64,000 nt of DNA, taken from contig OY282369.1 of NCBI GenBank assembly GCA_958295735.1, positions 1,534,161 to 1,598,160 on the forward strand, read 5' to 3'. Below are positions 25,365 to 33,874 of this stretch, one piece after another. This DNA comes from an uncultured Candidatus Cenarchaeum sp. (GTDB lineage: Archaea > Thermoproteota > Nitrososphaeria > Nitrososphaerales > Nitrosopumilaceae). Each line of letters starts with the position of its first letter. Position 1 is the first letter of the stretch. A program made the translations under genes and the position numbers. Under the pieces are notes generated by a model, which saw nothing but the letters and a program-made list of their open reading frames with translations, searched no databases and was not told the origin of the DNA.

Positions 25365-26909
25365 ATGGCGGGCGTGAGCGGAGAGGGCGGGAGCGGGAGC
25401 GCCGCCCTGAGCGCGCCGGATCCCGTGTACAGGACGACGCCCGAGCGCACCGCCAAGATGATGGCCATAATGCTGGGCATATGCGTGGCCGGCGGCGGGA
25501 TATTCTTCGCCATGTGGGACTACTGGATATCGGCGCCGCCGCCGGTGGCCGAGATGATGGCCGGCGGCGAGGCCCTTGAGCCGGTGGACGTGGAGGAGAC
25601 GGGGACGGAGATACCGGTATCGTTCTCGTTCGTGGAGTCGGCCGACTTTAGGGTGATGGCGTTCAACGCGCTGCCGGGGGAGCCGGACAACAACCCGGTG
25701 ATACGCGCCGAACCGGGCGACAAGATCGTGTTCGACGTGGTGAACGACGGCACCCTGTTCCACGCGTTCGGGGTGACCCCGGCCGACTCGGGCATCGCGC
25801 CGGTGTACCCGGGATCCGAGGTGGGCACCGGGTCGAGCCCGCTGAACCCGGGGCAGGGCGGCGCGGCGGAGTTCGTCGCGCCCGAGGAGGGCGTGTTCTA
25901 CTACATCTGCACCGTCCAGGGCCACCGCCAGCAGGGGATGGAGGGCGTGATAATAGTGGGCGATGCCGAGGAGCCCGTGCGCGAGGCCGCGGCGCCGGCG
26001 GCCCCCGCGGAGCCGGCCCCCGTCCCCGCCGAGATGGAAGCGGTCCCGTACGACGGCCCCGTATCGCTGCCGGCAGGGTCGTCGGTGGCGGGTTGCGAGG
26101 CAGACGCGCTGTGCTACGTGCCCGCCCACGTGGAGGTGGCGCCCGGCACCGAGGTGGTGTGGTCCAACGACGACAACGCGGCCCACACAGTGACAGGCGG
26201 GCCGGCCCCGGCCCCGGGCGGCGAGTTCGACAGCGGCCTGTTCGTTGCGGGGGCCACGTTCTCGCACACCTTTGAGGAGCCGGGCACGTTCCCGTACATC
26301 TGCATCGTCCACCCGTGGATGACGGGCGCCGTTACCGTCACCGGAGCCGAAGGCGAGATGGCCGAGCCCGGGATGGAAGTCGACACGGAGCCCGGGATGG
26401 AAGGCGACACGGAGCCCGGGATGGCCGAGCCCGGGATGGAAGGCGACACGGAGCCCGGGATGGAAGGCGACACGGAGCCCGGGATGGAAGGCGACACGGA
26501 GCCCGGGATGGAAGGCGACACGGAGCCCGGGATGGAAGGCGACACGGAGCCCGGGATGGAAGGCGACACGGAGCCCGGGATGGAAGGCGACACGGAGCCC
26601 GGGATGGCCGAGCCCGTCACGGTATCCGTCCCGCAGGGAACTGCGATAAAGGGATGCGAGAGGGACGATGCCTGCTACATTCCCGCGCACGTGGAGGTGG
26701 CGCCGGGCACCGAGGTGGTGTGGTCCAACGACGACAGCGCGGCCCACACCGTGACGGGCGGGAACAACGTGGACGGCCCCGACGGGGAGATCGACAGCGG
26801 CCTGTTCATGGCAGGCACCACGTTCTCGCACACCTTCGAGTCGGCGGGCGAGTTCGACTACTACTGCATAGTGCACCCGTGGATGGTCGGCACGGTCACC
26901 GTGGGCTAG
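25365..26909 (+). CDS. Membrane-anchored three-domain cupredoxin with repeat linker
   Basis: 514 aa. One N-terminal helix (MAIMLGICVAGGGIFFAMW) anchors three type-1 copper domains outside the cell. Domain 1 (~75-200) has LFHAFGV and CTVQGHRQQGM; domain 2 (~225-325) AAHTVTGG and CIVHPWM; domain 3 (~420-514) AAHTVTGG and CIVHPWM. Each shows the His, Cys, His, Met ligand set. Domains 2 and 3 are joined by an acidic EPGMEGDT octapeptide array. It starts 7 bp after coxA, so an electron carrier to the oxidase is the natural inference. Confidence 0.9.
   Translation: MAGVSGEGGSGSAALSAPDPVYRTTPERTAKMMAIMLGICVAGGGIFFAMWDYWISAPPPVAEMMAGGEALEPVDVEETGTEIPVSFSFVESADFRVMAFNALPGEPDNNPVIRAEPGDKIVFDVVNDGTLFHAFGVTPADSGIAPVYPGSEVGTGSSPLNPGQGGAAEFVAPEEGVFYYICTVQGHRQQGMEGVIIVGDAEEPVREAAAPAAPAEPAPVPAEMEAVPYDGPVSLPAGSSVAGCEADALCYVPAHVEVAPGTEVVWSNDDNAAHTVTGGPAPAPGGEFDSGLFVAGATFSHTFEEPGTFPYICIVHPWMTGAVTVTGAEGEMAEPGMEVDTEPGMEGDTEPGMAEPGMEGDTEPGMEGDTEPGMEGDTEPGMEGDTEPGMEGDTEPGMEGDTEPGMEGDTEPGMAEPVTVSVPQGTAIKGCERDDACYIPAHVEVAPGTEVVWSNDDSAAHTVTGGNNVDGPDGEIDSGLFMAGTTFSHTFESAGEFDYYCIVHPWMVGTVTVG
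26364..26609 (+). repeat. In-frame 24-bp tandem repeat in the cupredoxin gene
   Basis: Units of GAGCCCGGGATGGAAGGCGA plus CACG encode EPGMEGDT. Two units, a shortened EPGMA unit, then seven identical uninterrupted units (26427-26594) and a final EPGMA. The identical DNA of the seven units points to recent expansion. Confidence 0.9.
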
Positions 26910-26932
26910 TTCGCCTGGCAGGCAGGCCGGCC

Positions 26933-27379
26933 ATGGCGCTAAAGTATCTGGCACTCTCGTCCCTCGTGGTGCTCTACTCTCTGATGTTCTTGGGCGGCTA
27001 CGTCTCGGCCGCCGGACTGGGGCTCACCTGCCCCGAATGGCCGCTGTGCCCCGACGGCCTGATGCCTGGCGAGGCCTACCTTGTGGAGTGGACGCACAGG
27101 CTGGTCGCCGCGGTGGCCGGCGCCATGATCGTGGCGACCGCCGTGTGCTCTTGGTTCAACAGGAACTCGTACCGCACGATCAGGGTCACCAGCGTCACCG
27201 CCGCCGCGCTCGTGGTGGTGCAGATAACCTTGGGCGCAGTGGTGATAGACACGCTGCTGCACGCGGTGCTGGTGGCCATACACTTGGGGATAGGAATACT
27301 CTTGTTTGCCATGATGCTGCTTACCACGCTGTTCGCGTTCAGGATAGACCGGCAACCGCCCATCAAGACCGAGGCGTGA
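26933..27379 (+). CDS. ctaA: Half-size haem A synthase (CtaA/Cox15-like)
   Basis: 148 aa with four transmembrane helices, about half the bacterial CtaA. GLTCPEWPLCPDGLMPG holds a conserved Cys pair in the extracellular loop, EWTHRLVAAVAG and LLHAVLVAIHLGIG carry the haem-ligand His. Four-helix CtaA forms are known from archaea such as Aeropyrum and are thought to act as dimers. It hydroxylates/oxidises haem O to haem A for subunit I; its place at the end of the oxidase cluster supports this. Confidence 0.88.
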   Translation: MALKYLALSSLVVLYSLMFLGGYVSAAGLGLTCPEWPLCPDGLMPGEAYLVEWTHRLVAAVAGAMIVATAVCSWFNRNSYRTIRVTSVTAAALVVVQITLGAVVIDTLLHAVLVAIHLGIGILLFAMMLLTTLFAFRIDRQPPIKTEA

Positions 27380-27406
27380 CCGCGTAGCCGGGGCGCGGGC
27401 CGGGGT

Positions 27407-27456
27407 GCCTGCGGGCCGCGGGCGCGAAAACGCCCCGGCTGATCCGCATTCGCGCC
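27407..27456 (-). repeat. REP-like repeat family A, copy 4
   Basis: On the minus strand: GGCGCGAATGCGGATCAGCC, GGGGCGTTTTCGCGCCCGCGG. The end arms GGCGCGAA and TTCGCGCC can pair. It lies between the convergent ends of ctaA and the exported protein gene. Confidence 0.75.
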
Positions 27457-27496
27457 GGCCGGGAGGGATGCGGGCGGCCCCGCGCCGGCCGGGGGA

Positions 27497-28030
27497 TCAG
27501 CGGCGCGCCGTCCGGCTCCCGCGCCCGAAGGCCCTCGGCAGGTAGATGTATCCCATTATGACGGCGAAGGTGGCCGCTCCCACCGTTATGGCGGCGAAAA
27601 AGATGTACCCGAACGGGCTCTGGGTGCCCACGTTGAACGTGTACGTGGTGATTCCGTCCCCGCCGCCCATCCCGTACAGGTCGACGTGGACTATGTGGTT
27701 TCCCGAGTTTTCGAACACGAACGCCGTTTCCCAGTGGCTGCCGCTCACGAACGTCGGGCTCACGGCGCTGATCTGCTCCCCGTGGTAGGTGAACCGCACG
27801 CCCATGGTGAACCCGTCGATCTCCTCGAACTCGGCATCGGTGATCCTCAGGAGTATCTTGGACTCCTCGCCGATCTGGGGGAACTCGGGCAGCGTGGCTA
27901 TCTGGACCCTGAACCCGCCGATGAACTCCTCGGCCGAGTTGAAGAGGGAGTGGGCGTGGGCCTGCCCCGGGGCGGCCGCCGCCAGCGCCGCCAGCGCCGC
28001 CGCGCCTGCCAACGTGGCCGCCCTTTCCAT
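27497..28030 (-). CDS. Exported membrane-anchored beta-domain protein
   Basis: 177 aa from ATG 28030: signal peptide (TLAGAAALAALAAAAPGQAHA), a ~110-residue domain with EEFIGGFRVQIATLPEFPQ, EESKILLRITDAE and GNHIVHVDLYGMGGGDG, then a C-terminal helix (FGYIFFAAITVGAATFAVI). The domain resembles YtkA/FixH-type folds, not proven. A location beside the oxidase cluster (convergent) could suggest copper or membrane-complex assembly; that is inference. TATA-like GTTATATTC lies ~25 nt upstream. Confidence 0.7.
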   Translation of the reverse strand: MERAATLAGAAALAALAAAAPGQAHAHSLFNSAEEFIGGFRVQIATLPEFPQIGEESKILLRITDAEFEEIDGFTMGVRFTYHGEQISAVSPTFVSGSHWETAFVFENSGNHIVHVDLYGMGGGDGITTYTFNVGTQSPFGYIFFAAITVGAATFAVIMGYIYLPRAFGRGSRTARR

Positions 28031-28107
28031 GCGTCCGCGCGCGGCAGGCGGGGAATATAACGTGACGTGTAGCGCCGGCGTACGATGCCGGCGACCCGCG
28101 CTCCGCA

Positions 28108-28173
28108 CGCACGAATACGGATCAACAAAAGCGCGTTCGCGCCAGTGACCAGCGGGCGGCCGACCTCGTACGC
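28108..28173 (+). repeat. REP-like repeat family A, copy 5
   Basis: Degenerate left end (GCACGAATACGGATCAACA), intact TTCGCGCC, then CAGCGGGCGGCCGACCTCG and TACGC, the same 3' arm as copy 6. It lies between two minus-strand exported-protein genes. Confidence 0.7.
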
Positions 28174-28407
28174 GCCGGCGCGGCTCCCCGGGATCGCGTG
28201 CGGGCGCGCAGCGCCGGCGCGGCGGCGCGATCGACTAGGCGCGGCCGGCTTTTTCTCGCGCGCGCGCCCGCCCCGCTTTTGGGCACGGTCCCGAATCCTG
28301 GACCGTTTGGAGCCGCGGCGGCCGCGGGGCGGGGAGGCGGGCGGGGAGTGCAGAACAACCGTGCGTTACGCTGCGGGCGCGCGCGGTGTTTTTCTGCGCA
28401 GAGCGGC

Positions 28408-28428
28408 GGTCGGTCGGTCGGTCGGTCG
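28408..28428 (+). repeat. Tetranucleotide repeat (GGTC)5
   Basis: Five perfect GGTC units in the gap just downstream of the 3' end of the membrane protein gene at 28439. Non-coding; the rest of 28174-28438 shows no gene. Confidence 0.8.
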
Positions 28429-28438
28429 GGCCGGCGCG

Positions 28439-29872
28439 TCACATGTCGCGGACGGCCTCGGCGCACACGGGCGACCCGCATCCGCACGCGGCATCGCACA
28501 GGCAGTGCGCCTGCATCTGGCAGTCGCACTCGTTCCCCGAGTCCGCCGAGGCCGCGCATCCGCACGCCGCGTCCTCCGCGGGCGCCGCCGCCGCGGGCGC
28601 CGCCGCCGCGGGCGGGGGCGCCTGCCGCGGGGGCTGCGCCTCGGCCGCATCGTACACGCTCCTGGTCTGCCTGTAGTCCGTGTCGTCGGCGAGCTGCGCC
28701 TCGCCCCTGTTGGTCCGGTACCCGCCGGCGCTGGCGCTCGTCTGGTACCCGGTGAGCCTCGCCGGGTCTATCCCGGTCTGGCCCTGGCCCGCCTCCTTCT
28801 TCAGCTGCCTGCTGCTGAACACGAAGAACGCCCCGCCCCCGACGGCGGCCAGCCCCGCCATCCCGTATATGATGGCCACCGGAAAGTCGCCCGTGGCCGT
28901 CTGGCCGTAGCCCTCCGGCGCGGTCGGGGTGACCCCGACTATCTCCAGGTCCCCCAGGCTGTCTATGACGGCGAGGCCTATTACCCTGAGGGTGGCCGAG
29001 TCGGAGGACTGCACGGTCCTCACGTCGTACTCCTTGTCGGAGGAGAACCCGCCGTGCAGCTCCACCTCCACCTGCCGCCCCTCCCTCAGGCTGCTCTCGC
29101 CCATCGTGTACGCGGACAGCACGAAGCCCTTTATGGTGTCGGACAGGCCGAACGTCCCGGCATCCGCGCCTATCCCGGTGGGGTCGAACAGGAAGTGCCA
29201 GTTGGCCAGCGGCTGGTCCCTTATGGCCTCGGCGTTCACGAGCGGGGTGCTCAGCACCTCCTCGGCCTCCGAGCCCCTCATCTGCGCGCGCAGCTCCGGC
29301 TCGTTCTCGGCTATGGCGGACATGGGCACGTTCACTTCCACGCCGCCTATCTCGACGGGGCCGCCCACGGAGAGGCCCCTCCACCCGAGGTCCACCAGCG
29401 TCTGGCCGCTCACCCCGCCGGCCTTGGCGATGTTGTAGTCCGCGAGCTCGCCGCTTATGACCAGCTTGTAGTCGATGGCGGCGTTGGTCTGCCTGCCCCT
29501 CATGTCGGCCGCGTATTCTACGGACATCTCGGCGATCCTGGCGCCGCTGCCGTCCGCGGCGATCTTGGCGTTGAGCGCGTCCCTGAAGGCCGCCACGTCG
29601 GTGTCGTTGGCGGACGACCCGGACGCGGCGTACGTCCACGAGCCGCCCCTGAGCATCTCGCCCACGCTGCCCTCCTCCCCGTACGTGACCAGCGCGGTCC
29701 TCTGGTACGTGACACGGAACTCGGAGGTCTCCTCGTTCGGGTTTATGACCGCGTCCAGCTGGGCCGCGCGGGCCTCGCCGGGGGCGGAGCCGGCGGCCAC
29801 GGCGATGCCGGCGAGCAGGATGCCGAGCGTGCAGGCCGCGGCGTTCACGCGCGCGCTGTTCCGGGAGGCCAT
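28439..29872 (-). CDS. Large exported membrane protein with Cys-rich C-terminus
   Basis: 477 aa. Signal peptide (NAAACTLGILLAGIAVAAG), a long beta-rich outer region (~30-350), one transmembrane helix (VAIIYGMAGLAAVGGGAFFVF, ~365-385) and a ~90-residue cytoplasmic tail that is Ala/Pro-rich and ends in a Cys cluster (ACGCAASADSG, CDCQMQAHCLCD, ACGCGSPVC) that could bind metal. The family is not recognised. ATG 29872 has a proper basic n-region, but the TATA-like GATATGTTATT is only ~10 nt away; GTG 29848 would fit leaderless spacing better. Confidence 0.75.
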   Translation of the reverse strand: MASRNSARVNAAACTLGILLAGIAVAAGSAPGEARAAQLDAVINPNEETSEFRVTYQRTALVTYGEEGSVGEMLRGGSWTYAASGSSANDTDVAAFRDALNAKIAADGSGARIAEMSVEYAADMRGRQTNAAIDYKLVISGELADYNIAKAGGVSGQTLVDLGWRGLSVGGPVEIGGVEVNVPMSAIAENEPELRAQMRGSEAEEVLSTPLVNAEAIRDQPLANWHFLFDPTGIGADAGTFGLSDTIKGFVLSAYTMGESSLREGRQVEVELHGGFSSDKEYDVRTVQSSDSATLRVIGLAVIDSLGDLEIVGVTPTAPEGYGQTATGDFPVAIIYGMAGLAAVGGGAFFVFSSRQLKKEAGQGQTGIDPARLTGYQTSASAGGYRTNRGEAQLADDTDYRQTRSVYDAAEAQPPRQAPPPAAAAPAAAAPAEDAACGCAASADSGNECDCQMQAHCLCDAACGCGSPVCAEAVRDM

Positions 29873-30214
29873 AATAACATATCCTTGCGGACGGAATGCA
29901 AAAGCCGACTCGGACGCGTCGCATTCCTCCGGCCGCAAACCCGCAGGCGCGCGCCCTGGGGCCGAGGCCCGGGGCGGCCGCGGCCTTGGCGCGGGGCGAC
30001 TTCCTGCCGCGCGGCGAGCTTTTGCTCCCGACGGCGCCGGCGGTCACGCGCGGCCGCGCTTTGCGTGAGGCGCGGCCAGCCGGCGCCGCATGCGGCCGGA
30101 CGGCCGGCGCTGCCCGCACGGCGCAGGCGCGCCTGCCGCCGCCCCGCCATGGAGGAACCGCGCGGCAGCGGGACTCATTGGCGCGCAAGTATGTGGTCAG
30201 CAACCCCCGCTCCC

Positions 30215-30281
30215 CAGGCGCGAATCCGGATCAGCGAAGGCGTTTCCGCGCCTGCGGCCAGCAGGTACGTGACCTCGTACG
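30215..30281 (+). repeat. REP-like repeat family A, copy 6
   Basis: Full copy: GGCGCGAATCCGGATCAGCG, AAGGCGTTTCCGCGCCTGCG, GCCAGCAGGTACGTGACCTC, GTACGCG. It ends ~14 bp before the TATA-like box of the next gene. Confidence 0.82.
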
Positions 30282-30323
30282 CGCAAAATCGCCAAACCTT
30301 TAAATCAAGACCGGGAAAGATGG

Positions 30324-30947
30324 TTGCCATTGGCAACAGCCAAGCGATCCATTGAGATCAGGGCGCCGATCAGCACAGTATTCACCTACTTTGCAAGGCC
30401 CGAGCATGTCTCGGATCAGATGAGCGACAAGGGCGTAGGCATGACCGTCATACCGATGGACATCAAGGACGGCATGGGGGTGGGCACCACGTTCCGCATC
30501 ATAGGGGACTTTGGCGGCAAGAGGCTGGAGTGGGACTGCAGGACGACCGAGTTCCTCCGCGAGGAGAGGATAGCGGCGGTGCAGATAGACGGCCCGTTCA
30601 AGAGGTGGGGCATCACCAACGTCTTTGAGGCGCTGGGCGAGAACATGACCAGGGTGACCATGACGGTGGACTATGAGATGCCGTTCGGCCCGCTGGGCGC
30701 CATACTCGACAAGGCAAAGTTCGCAAAGTCCGCCGAGCGCGGCATGGAGACCGCGCTGTACAAGGTGCGCGGCCTCTTGGAGGGAAGCGGCTCGATCCCC
30801 GTGTACATCACGCTGGACGCGTACCAGAAACTCCTGGCCGAAAAGAAGAAGATGAACAACGTCCCGGTCTCGGTGGTGCTCAGCGCCATACTGGAAAAGT
30901 ACGAGCAGGAGGCGGCCCCCGTGCCGCAGCCAAAGCGCGCCGCGTAG
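30324..30947 (+). CDS. SRPBCC (START-like) ligand-binding protein
   Basis: 207 aa. Residues ~5-150 fit a polyketide-cyclase/SRPBCC barrel (SIEIRAPISTVFTYFARPEH, DFGGKRLEWDC, RVTMTVDYEMPFGPLG); the C-terminal ~50 residues are helical and Lys-rich (AEKKKMNNVPVSVVLSAIL). Ligand unknown; the family binds lipids or other hydrophobic molecules. No ATG is available: TTG 30324 or TTG 30330 lie ~25 nt after CTTTAAAT, while the ATG at 30320 opens only an 11-codon frame. Confidence 0.82.
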   Translation: MPLATAKRSIEIRAPISTVFTYFARPEHVSDQMSDKGVGMTVIPMDIKDGMGVGTTFRIIGDFGGKRLEWDCRTTEFLREERIAAVQIDGPFKRWGITNVFEALGENMTRVTMTVDYEMPFGPLGAILDKAKFAKSAERGMETALYKVRGLLEGSGSIPVYITLDAYQKLLAEKKKMNNVPVSVVLSAILEKYEQEAAPVPQPKRAA

Positions 30948-30996
30948 TCCGGCGGCCAATCTCAACGTTAATAACAACTTCCGGCACCGTGCCCTC

Positions 30997-31073
30997 GGGT
31001 CTATGGCTCAGCCAGGTAGAGCACCGGACTCTTAATCCGGCTGTCGTGGGTTCGAATCCCACTAGACCCGCCA
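30997..31073 (+). tRNA. tRNA-Lys (anticodon CTT)
   Basis: Acceptor GGGTCTA/TAGACCC, D arm GCTC..GAGC, anticodon stem CCGGA/TCCGG with loop CTCTTAA (anticodon CTT), T arm GTGGG-TTCGAAT-CCCAC, discriminator G, and CCA encoded at 31071-31073. TATA-like GTTAATAAC ~28 nt upstream. No intron. Confidence 0.95.
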
Positions 31074-31093
31074 CAGTCACTGCCGCGCCGGGC

Positions 31094-31134
31094 CCGCCGG
31101 CGCGAAGACTCCCCCGCTGAACCGGGTTCGCGCC
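31094..31134 (-). repeat. REP-like repeat family A, copy 7
   Basis: On the minus strand GGCGCGAACCCGGTTCAGCG then GGGGAGTCTTCGCGCCGG. The arms GGCGCGAA and TTCGCGCC are a perfect 8-bp inverted pair. It lies just after tRNA-Lys. Confidence 0.7.
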
Positions 31135-31360
31135 AGGAGGACGGGGGGGGGGGGAGGGCGACCGACTCTGGAGGCGCGCATCGCCTGCCGGGCGGGGATG
31201 CGCCTCGGCGGCGCGCCGCTCGGCCGGGGGCATGCGGGGCGGCCTTTCGATCCCGGCATCGTACCGGCGAAGCCCCCCGAACTCGGCGCGCTCGTCCCCC
31301 GTCCTCGGCACCCGTGCGGAGGCCGGGTCACCGAACCCCGCCGGCCGCCGGCCCGGCGGG

Positions 31361-31467
31361 GGCTCCCGCCTCGCGCGGGCGATGCTCTTGATCCTGCGGG
31401 TGCGCCAAGCCGCCCTCCTAGCGCTTGCCGGGCTCCCGCCTCGCGCGGGCGATGCTCTTGACCCTGC
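31361..31467. repeat. Duplicated 3' end of the YwbE-like gene
   Basis: A 37-bp segment beginning GGCTCCCGCCTCGCGCGGGC occurs at 31361-31397 and again at 31431-31467 with one mismatch. The second copy is the coding end of the gene at 31418-31639; the first lies downstream of its stop and codes for nothing. Confidence 0.85.
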
Positions 31468-31639
31468 CCACCTGCCCGTCCCGCAGCCTGACCTTTATCC
31501 CGTGCGGGTGCGACCCGCCGCGCGTCAGGATCTCGGCCACCGCGCCCTCGGTGATCCTTCCGGTTCCCTGGTCGGCCTTGGTCACTATGCCGACCCTGGT
31601 TCCGGCGGCCAGCTGGCTCCTTGCGGGCGGATCGGCCAT
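31418..31639 (-). CDS. YwbE-family small protein
   Basis: 73 aa matching the conserved YwbE family of unknown function: GTRVGIVTKADQGTGRITEG, AVAEILTRGGSHPHGIKVRL, DGQVGRVKSIA. It is a small beta-barrel-like protein, often described as uncharacterised in bacteria and archaea. ATG 31639 is ~25 nt after TATA-like CTTAAATC. Its 3' end is duplicated just downstream. Confidence 0.85.
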   Translation of the reverse strand: MADPPARSQLAAGTRVGIVTKADQGTGRITEGAVAEILTRGGSHPHGIKVRLRDGQVGRVKSIARARREPGKR

Positions 31640-31900
31640 GCGCGCCGCCGGAGGCCCCCGATTTAAGCCAGCCGGCCCCGGCTCTCCCGCCTGCCGCGCC
31701 GCAGGATCGCCGCGCCTGCCGCGCGGGGCGTTCGCCTGGCCGCATTCGCGGCCGCCGGCCGCGGGAGCTTCGCGGCCGCGGCCGCGCCGGCCGCGCGTTG
31801 CCCCGAATGTGGCGCGCCCGGCCGCGGGCCCTGCCTGTCGCGGCCGGGCGCGCCGCCGCCCCGCCCCCGTACACACTTACCTCCCCCCCCCCTCCCGGCG

Positions 31901-32034
31901 CCCCCCGCGCGCCCGGGCTGCCCCGATCGGCGCGCGCCGCGCGATCGCGGCCGGAGCGGGGATCCTTCGGCGGGCGGGCGCCGCCCCCCGCGCGCCCGGG
32001 CTGCCCCGATCGGCGCGCGCCGCGCGATCGCGGC
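31901..32034. repeat. 51-bp direct repeat inside the IS end
   Basis: An identical 51-bp block starting CCCCCCGCGCGCCCGGGCTG occurs at 31901-31951 and 31984-32034, between the left terminal repeat and the transposase stop. It may be a subterminal transposase-binding repeat or a recent duplication. Confidence 0.85.
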
Positions 32035-32143
32035 AGGGTTCGGGGCATTTTCGGCGCGCGGCCGCCCCGGTACGGCGCTCCGTCCCGATGCCTGACGCGG
32101 GCTGACGCCGCCCGCGCGCGCCCGGCAGATCCGCTGGGGCCGG

Positions 32144-33874
32144 TCAGGCGGACGCCGCTGCCGGAGCCGGCGCCCGCCCCGCCGCGGAGCCGGGCGGGCG
32201 CACCAGCCCGGATGCGGGGTCATCGAAGACGCACCAGTCGGGCCCGGCCCACGGGCCGGGGTCGAACATTTTCCAGTCGCGATTGCGGGCGATCTCGGTG
32301 AAGGCCCTGCCCGGGAACATGCCGTTCATGCGGGCGGTGCCCCCGATCGTGACCAGCTCGGAGAACGTCTTGCGCCCCTCCGGCGTGGAGATCTTGTGGT
32401 GCGCATTGCGCTGCGTCACTATGAGGTCGCGTATGGCGAGCTCGGCGGGGTTGTTGTGGGGCGGCATGCCGCGGAATCCCATGAACGTGAGCACGTGCGG
32501 CTCGGCGTTGGCGAGGTGCGTCTTCAGCTTGCCGTCGGGGTACGCCGACACGGCGTCGTGGAACTCCTTGGCCAGGTACGTCACGGTGAACGGCGCCAGC
32601 GTCTTGATGCCGTGTATCTTGTGGTAGTACCCCTGCATCCAGTCGTGCCTCGCCTCGTCCCCCGGGTCGCCGTCCACGGCGACGGCCTCGCCCTTGGCGA
32701 GCAGGTGCCTGCAGCATCTCTGCAGATGCTGGAACCACGCGCGGTACGCCGGCAGCCCGTCGGCCACCACCGCCCTGCGGGACAGCCAGCCGAAGTGCTC
32801 CCTCAGGACCGCCGCCCCCCGGGTGGGCGCGAAGTGCACCCACACGGCGTTGCCCACGACGGCCACCCAGACGTAGCCGGTCTTGCCCAGCACGCCGATC
32901 TTGAACCCGGTCTCGTCCATGTGCACGAACATGCTCTCGCGGAACGCCCACTTGATGTCCTCCAGCTGCTTCTTTGACGCGCCCGCCATGGCCCTCCTGG
33001 CCTTCGCCACGGCCGCCTCCGAGATGCGGAAGTAGAACGTGGACTCGATAAAGCCGGCGATCCTCGCGTCCGTGCAGCCCATCTCGAACAGCGCCATTAT
33101 GAGGCCGAGCGCCCTCGGGCCGCACGAGGTGCCCTTCGGAAACGGCGCCTGGGCCTCGTAGTACTTCTCGCACTTGCCGCACCAGCCCGTCTCCACCTCG
33201 ATCATCGCGGTGACCACGCGCCAGAACTGATCGAAGTCGTTGACCAGCTTTCGCCACCTGTCGAACTTCTCCAGGGGGCCGCAGCACACGGGGCACGTCA
33301 GGATCCCGCACTTCATGGTGAACTCGGGCTTGTTGCAGTGCGAGACGCCCTTGTGCCCTTGGGGCGGGCCCATCTTGCGCGGGGCGCCGCCGTCCGGAGC
33401 GGGCTTGCCGTCGGATCCGGCCCCGTCGCTCCCCTTGTAGCCCCGCTCCTTGCGCCAGGCGTTCCGCCGGGGGCCGTACGTGGTGAGGGACGACGAGGGC
33501 GCGTTCGGGCCGTCGCACACGGCAAGCCTGACCGCCTGCTCGGCGGCCTTGGCCTTCAGCCCGGAGTTCTCGGCTTCCAGCCCGGCGATCTTTTCCAACG
33601 CGGCCGCCAGTTCCTTGCGCAGCAGCGCCTGCTCCGTGGACTTGGCCTTCAGCATCGCGATCTCGGCCGCCCGCTCCGCGGCCTCGGCTTCCAGCCCGGC
33701 GATCTTTTCGAGCGAGGCCGCAAGTTCCTTGCGCAGCAGCGCCTGCTCCGTGGACTTGGCCTTCAGCATCGCGATCTCGGCCGCCCGCTCCGCGGCCTCG
33801 GCTTCCAGCCCGGCGATCTTTTCCAACGCGGCCGCCAGTTCCTTGCGCAGCAGCGCCACCCCGGATTCCGCCAT
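32144..33874 (-). CDS. IS66-family transposase
   Basis: 576 aa. N-terminal coiled coil (~residues 5-105) built from a 38-residue repeat (LLRKELAA, LEKIAGLEAEAAERAAEIAM) present twice plus a partial copy, 114 bp apart in DNA. Then a zinc-binding region (LTCPVCCGPLEKF, GWCGKCEKYYEA) and the DDE core: FVHMDETGFKIG, VVADGLPAYRAWF and NNPAELAIRDLIVTQRNAHH. All three acidic residues are present, so the enzyme looks intact. ATG 33874 matches the start of the remnant copy and follows TATA-like TGTATAATTG by ~25 nt. Confidence 0.93.
   Translation of the reverse strand: MAESGVALLRKELAAALEKIAGLEAEAAERAAEIAMLKAKSTEQALLRKELAASLEKIAGLEAEAAERAAEIAMLKAKSTEQALLRKELAAALEKIAGLEAENSGLKAKAAEQAVRLAVCDGPNAPSSSLTTYGPRRNAWRKERGYKGSDGAGSDGKPAPDGGAPRKMGPPQGHKGVSHCNKPEFTMKCGILTCPVCCGPLEKFDRWRKLVNDFDQFWRVVTAMIEVETGWCGKCEKYYEAQAPFPKGTSCGPRALGLIMALFEMGCTDARIAGFIESTFYFRISEAAVAKARRAMAGASKKQLEDIKWAFRESMFVHMDETGFKIGVLGKTGYVWVAVVGNAVWVHFAPTRGAAVLREHFGWLSRRAVVADGLPAYRAWFQHLQRCCRHLLAKGEAVAVDGDPGDEARHDWMQGYYHKIHGIKTLAPFTVTYLAKEFHDAVSAYPDGKLKTHLANAEPHVLTFMGFRGMPPHNNPAELAIRDLIVTQRNAHHKISTPEGRKTFSELVTIGGTARMNGMFPGRAFTEIARNRDWKMFDPGPWAGPDWCVFDDPASGLVRPPGSAAGRAPAPAAASA

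Noticed and set aside
23733-26954. 1073-aa open frame antisense to the oxidase genes
   Set aside because: Complete shadow of coxA, coxB and the cupredoxin gene; His/Arg/Val-rich composition mirrors their codons.
28085-30355. 756-aa open frame on the plus strand through 28-30 kb
   Set aside because: Shadow of the minus-strand membrane protein; its end merely runs into the SRPBCC gene start.
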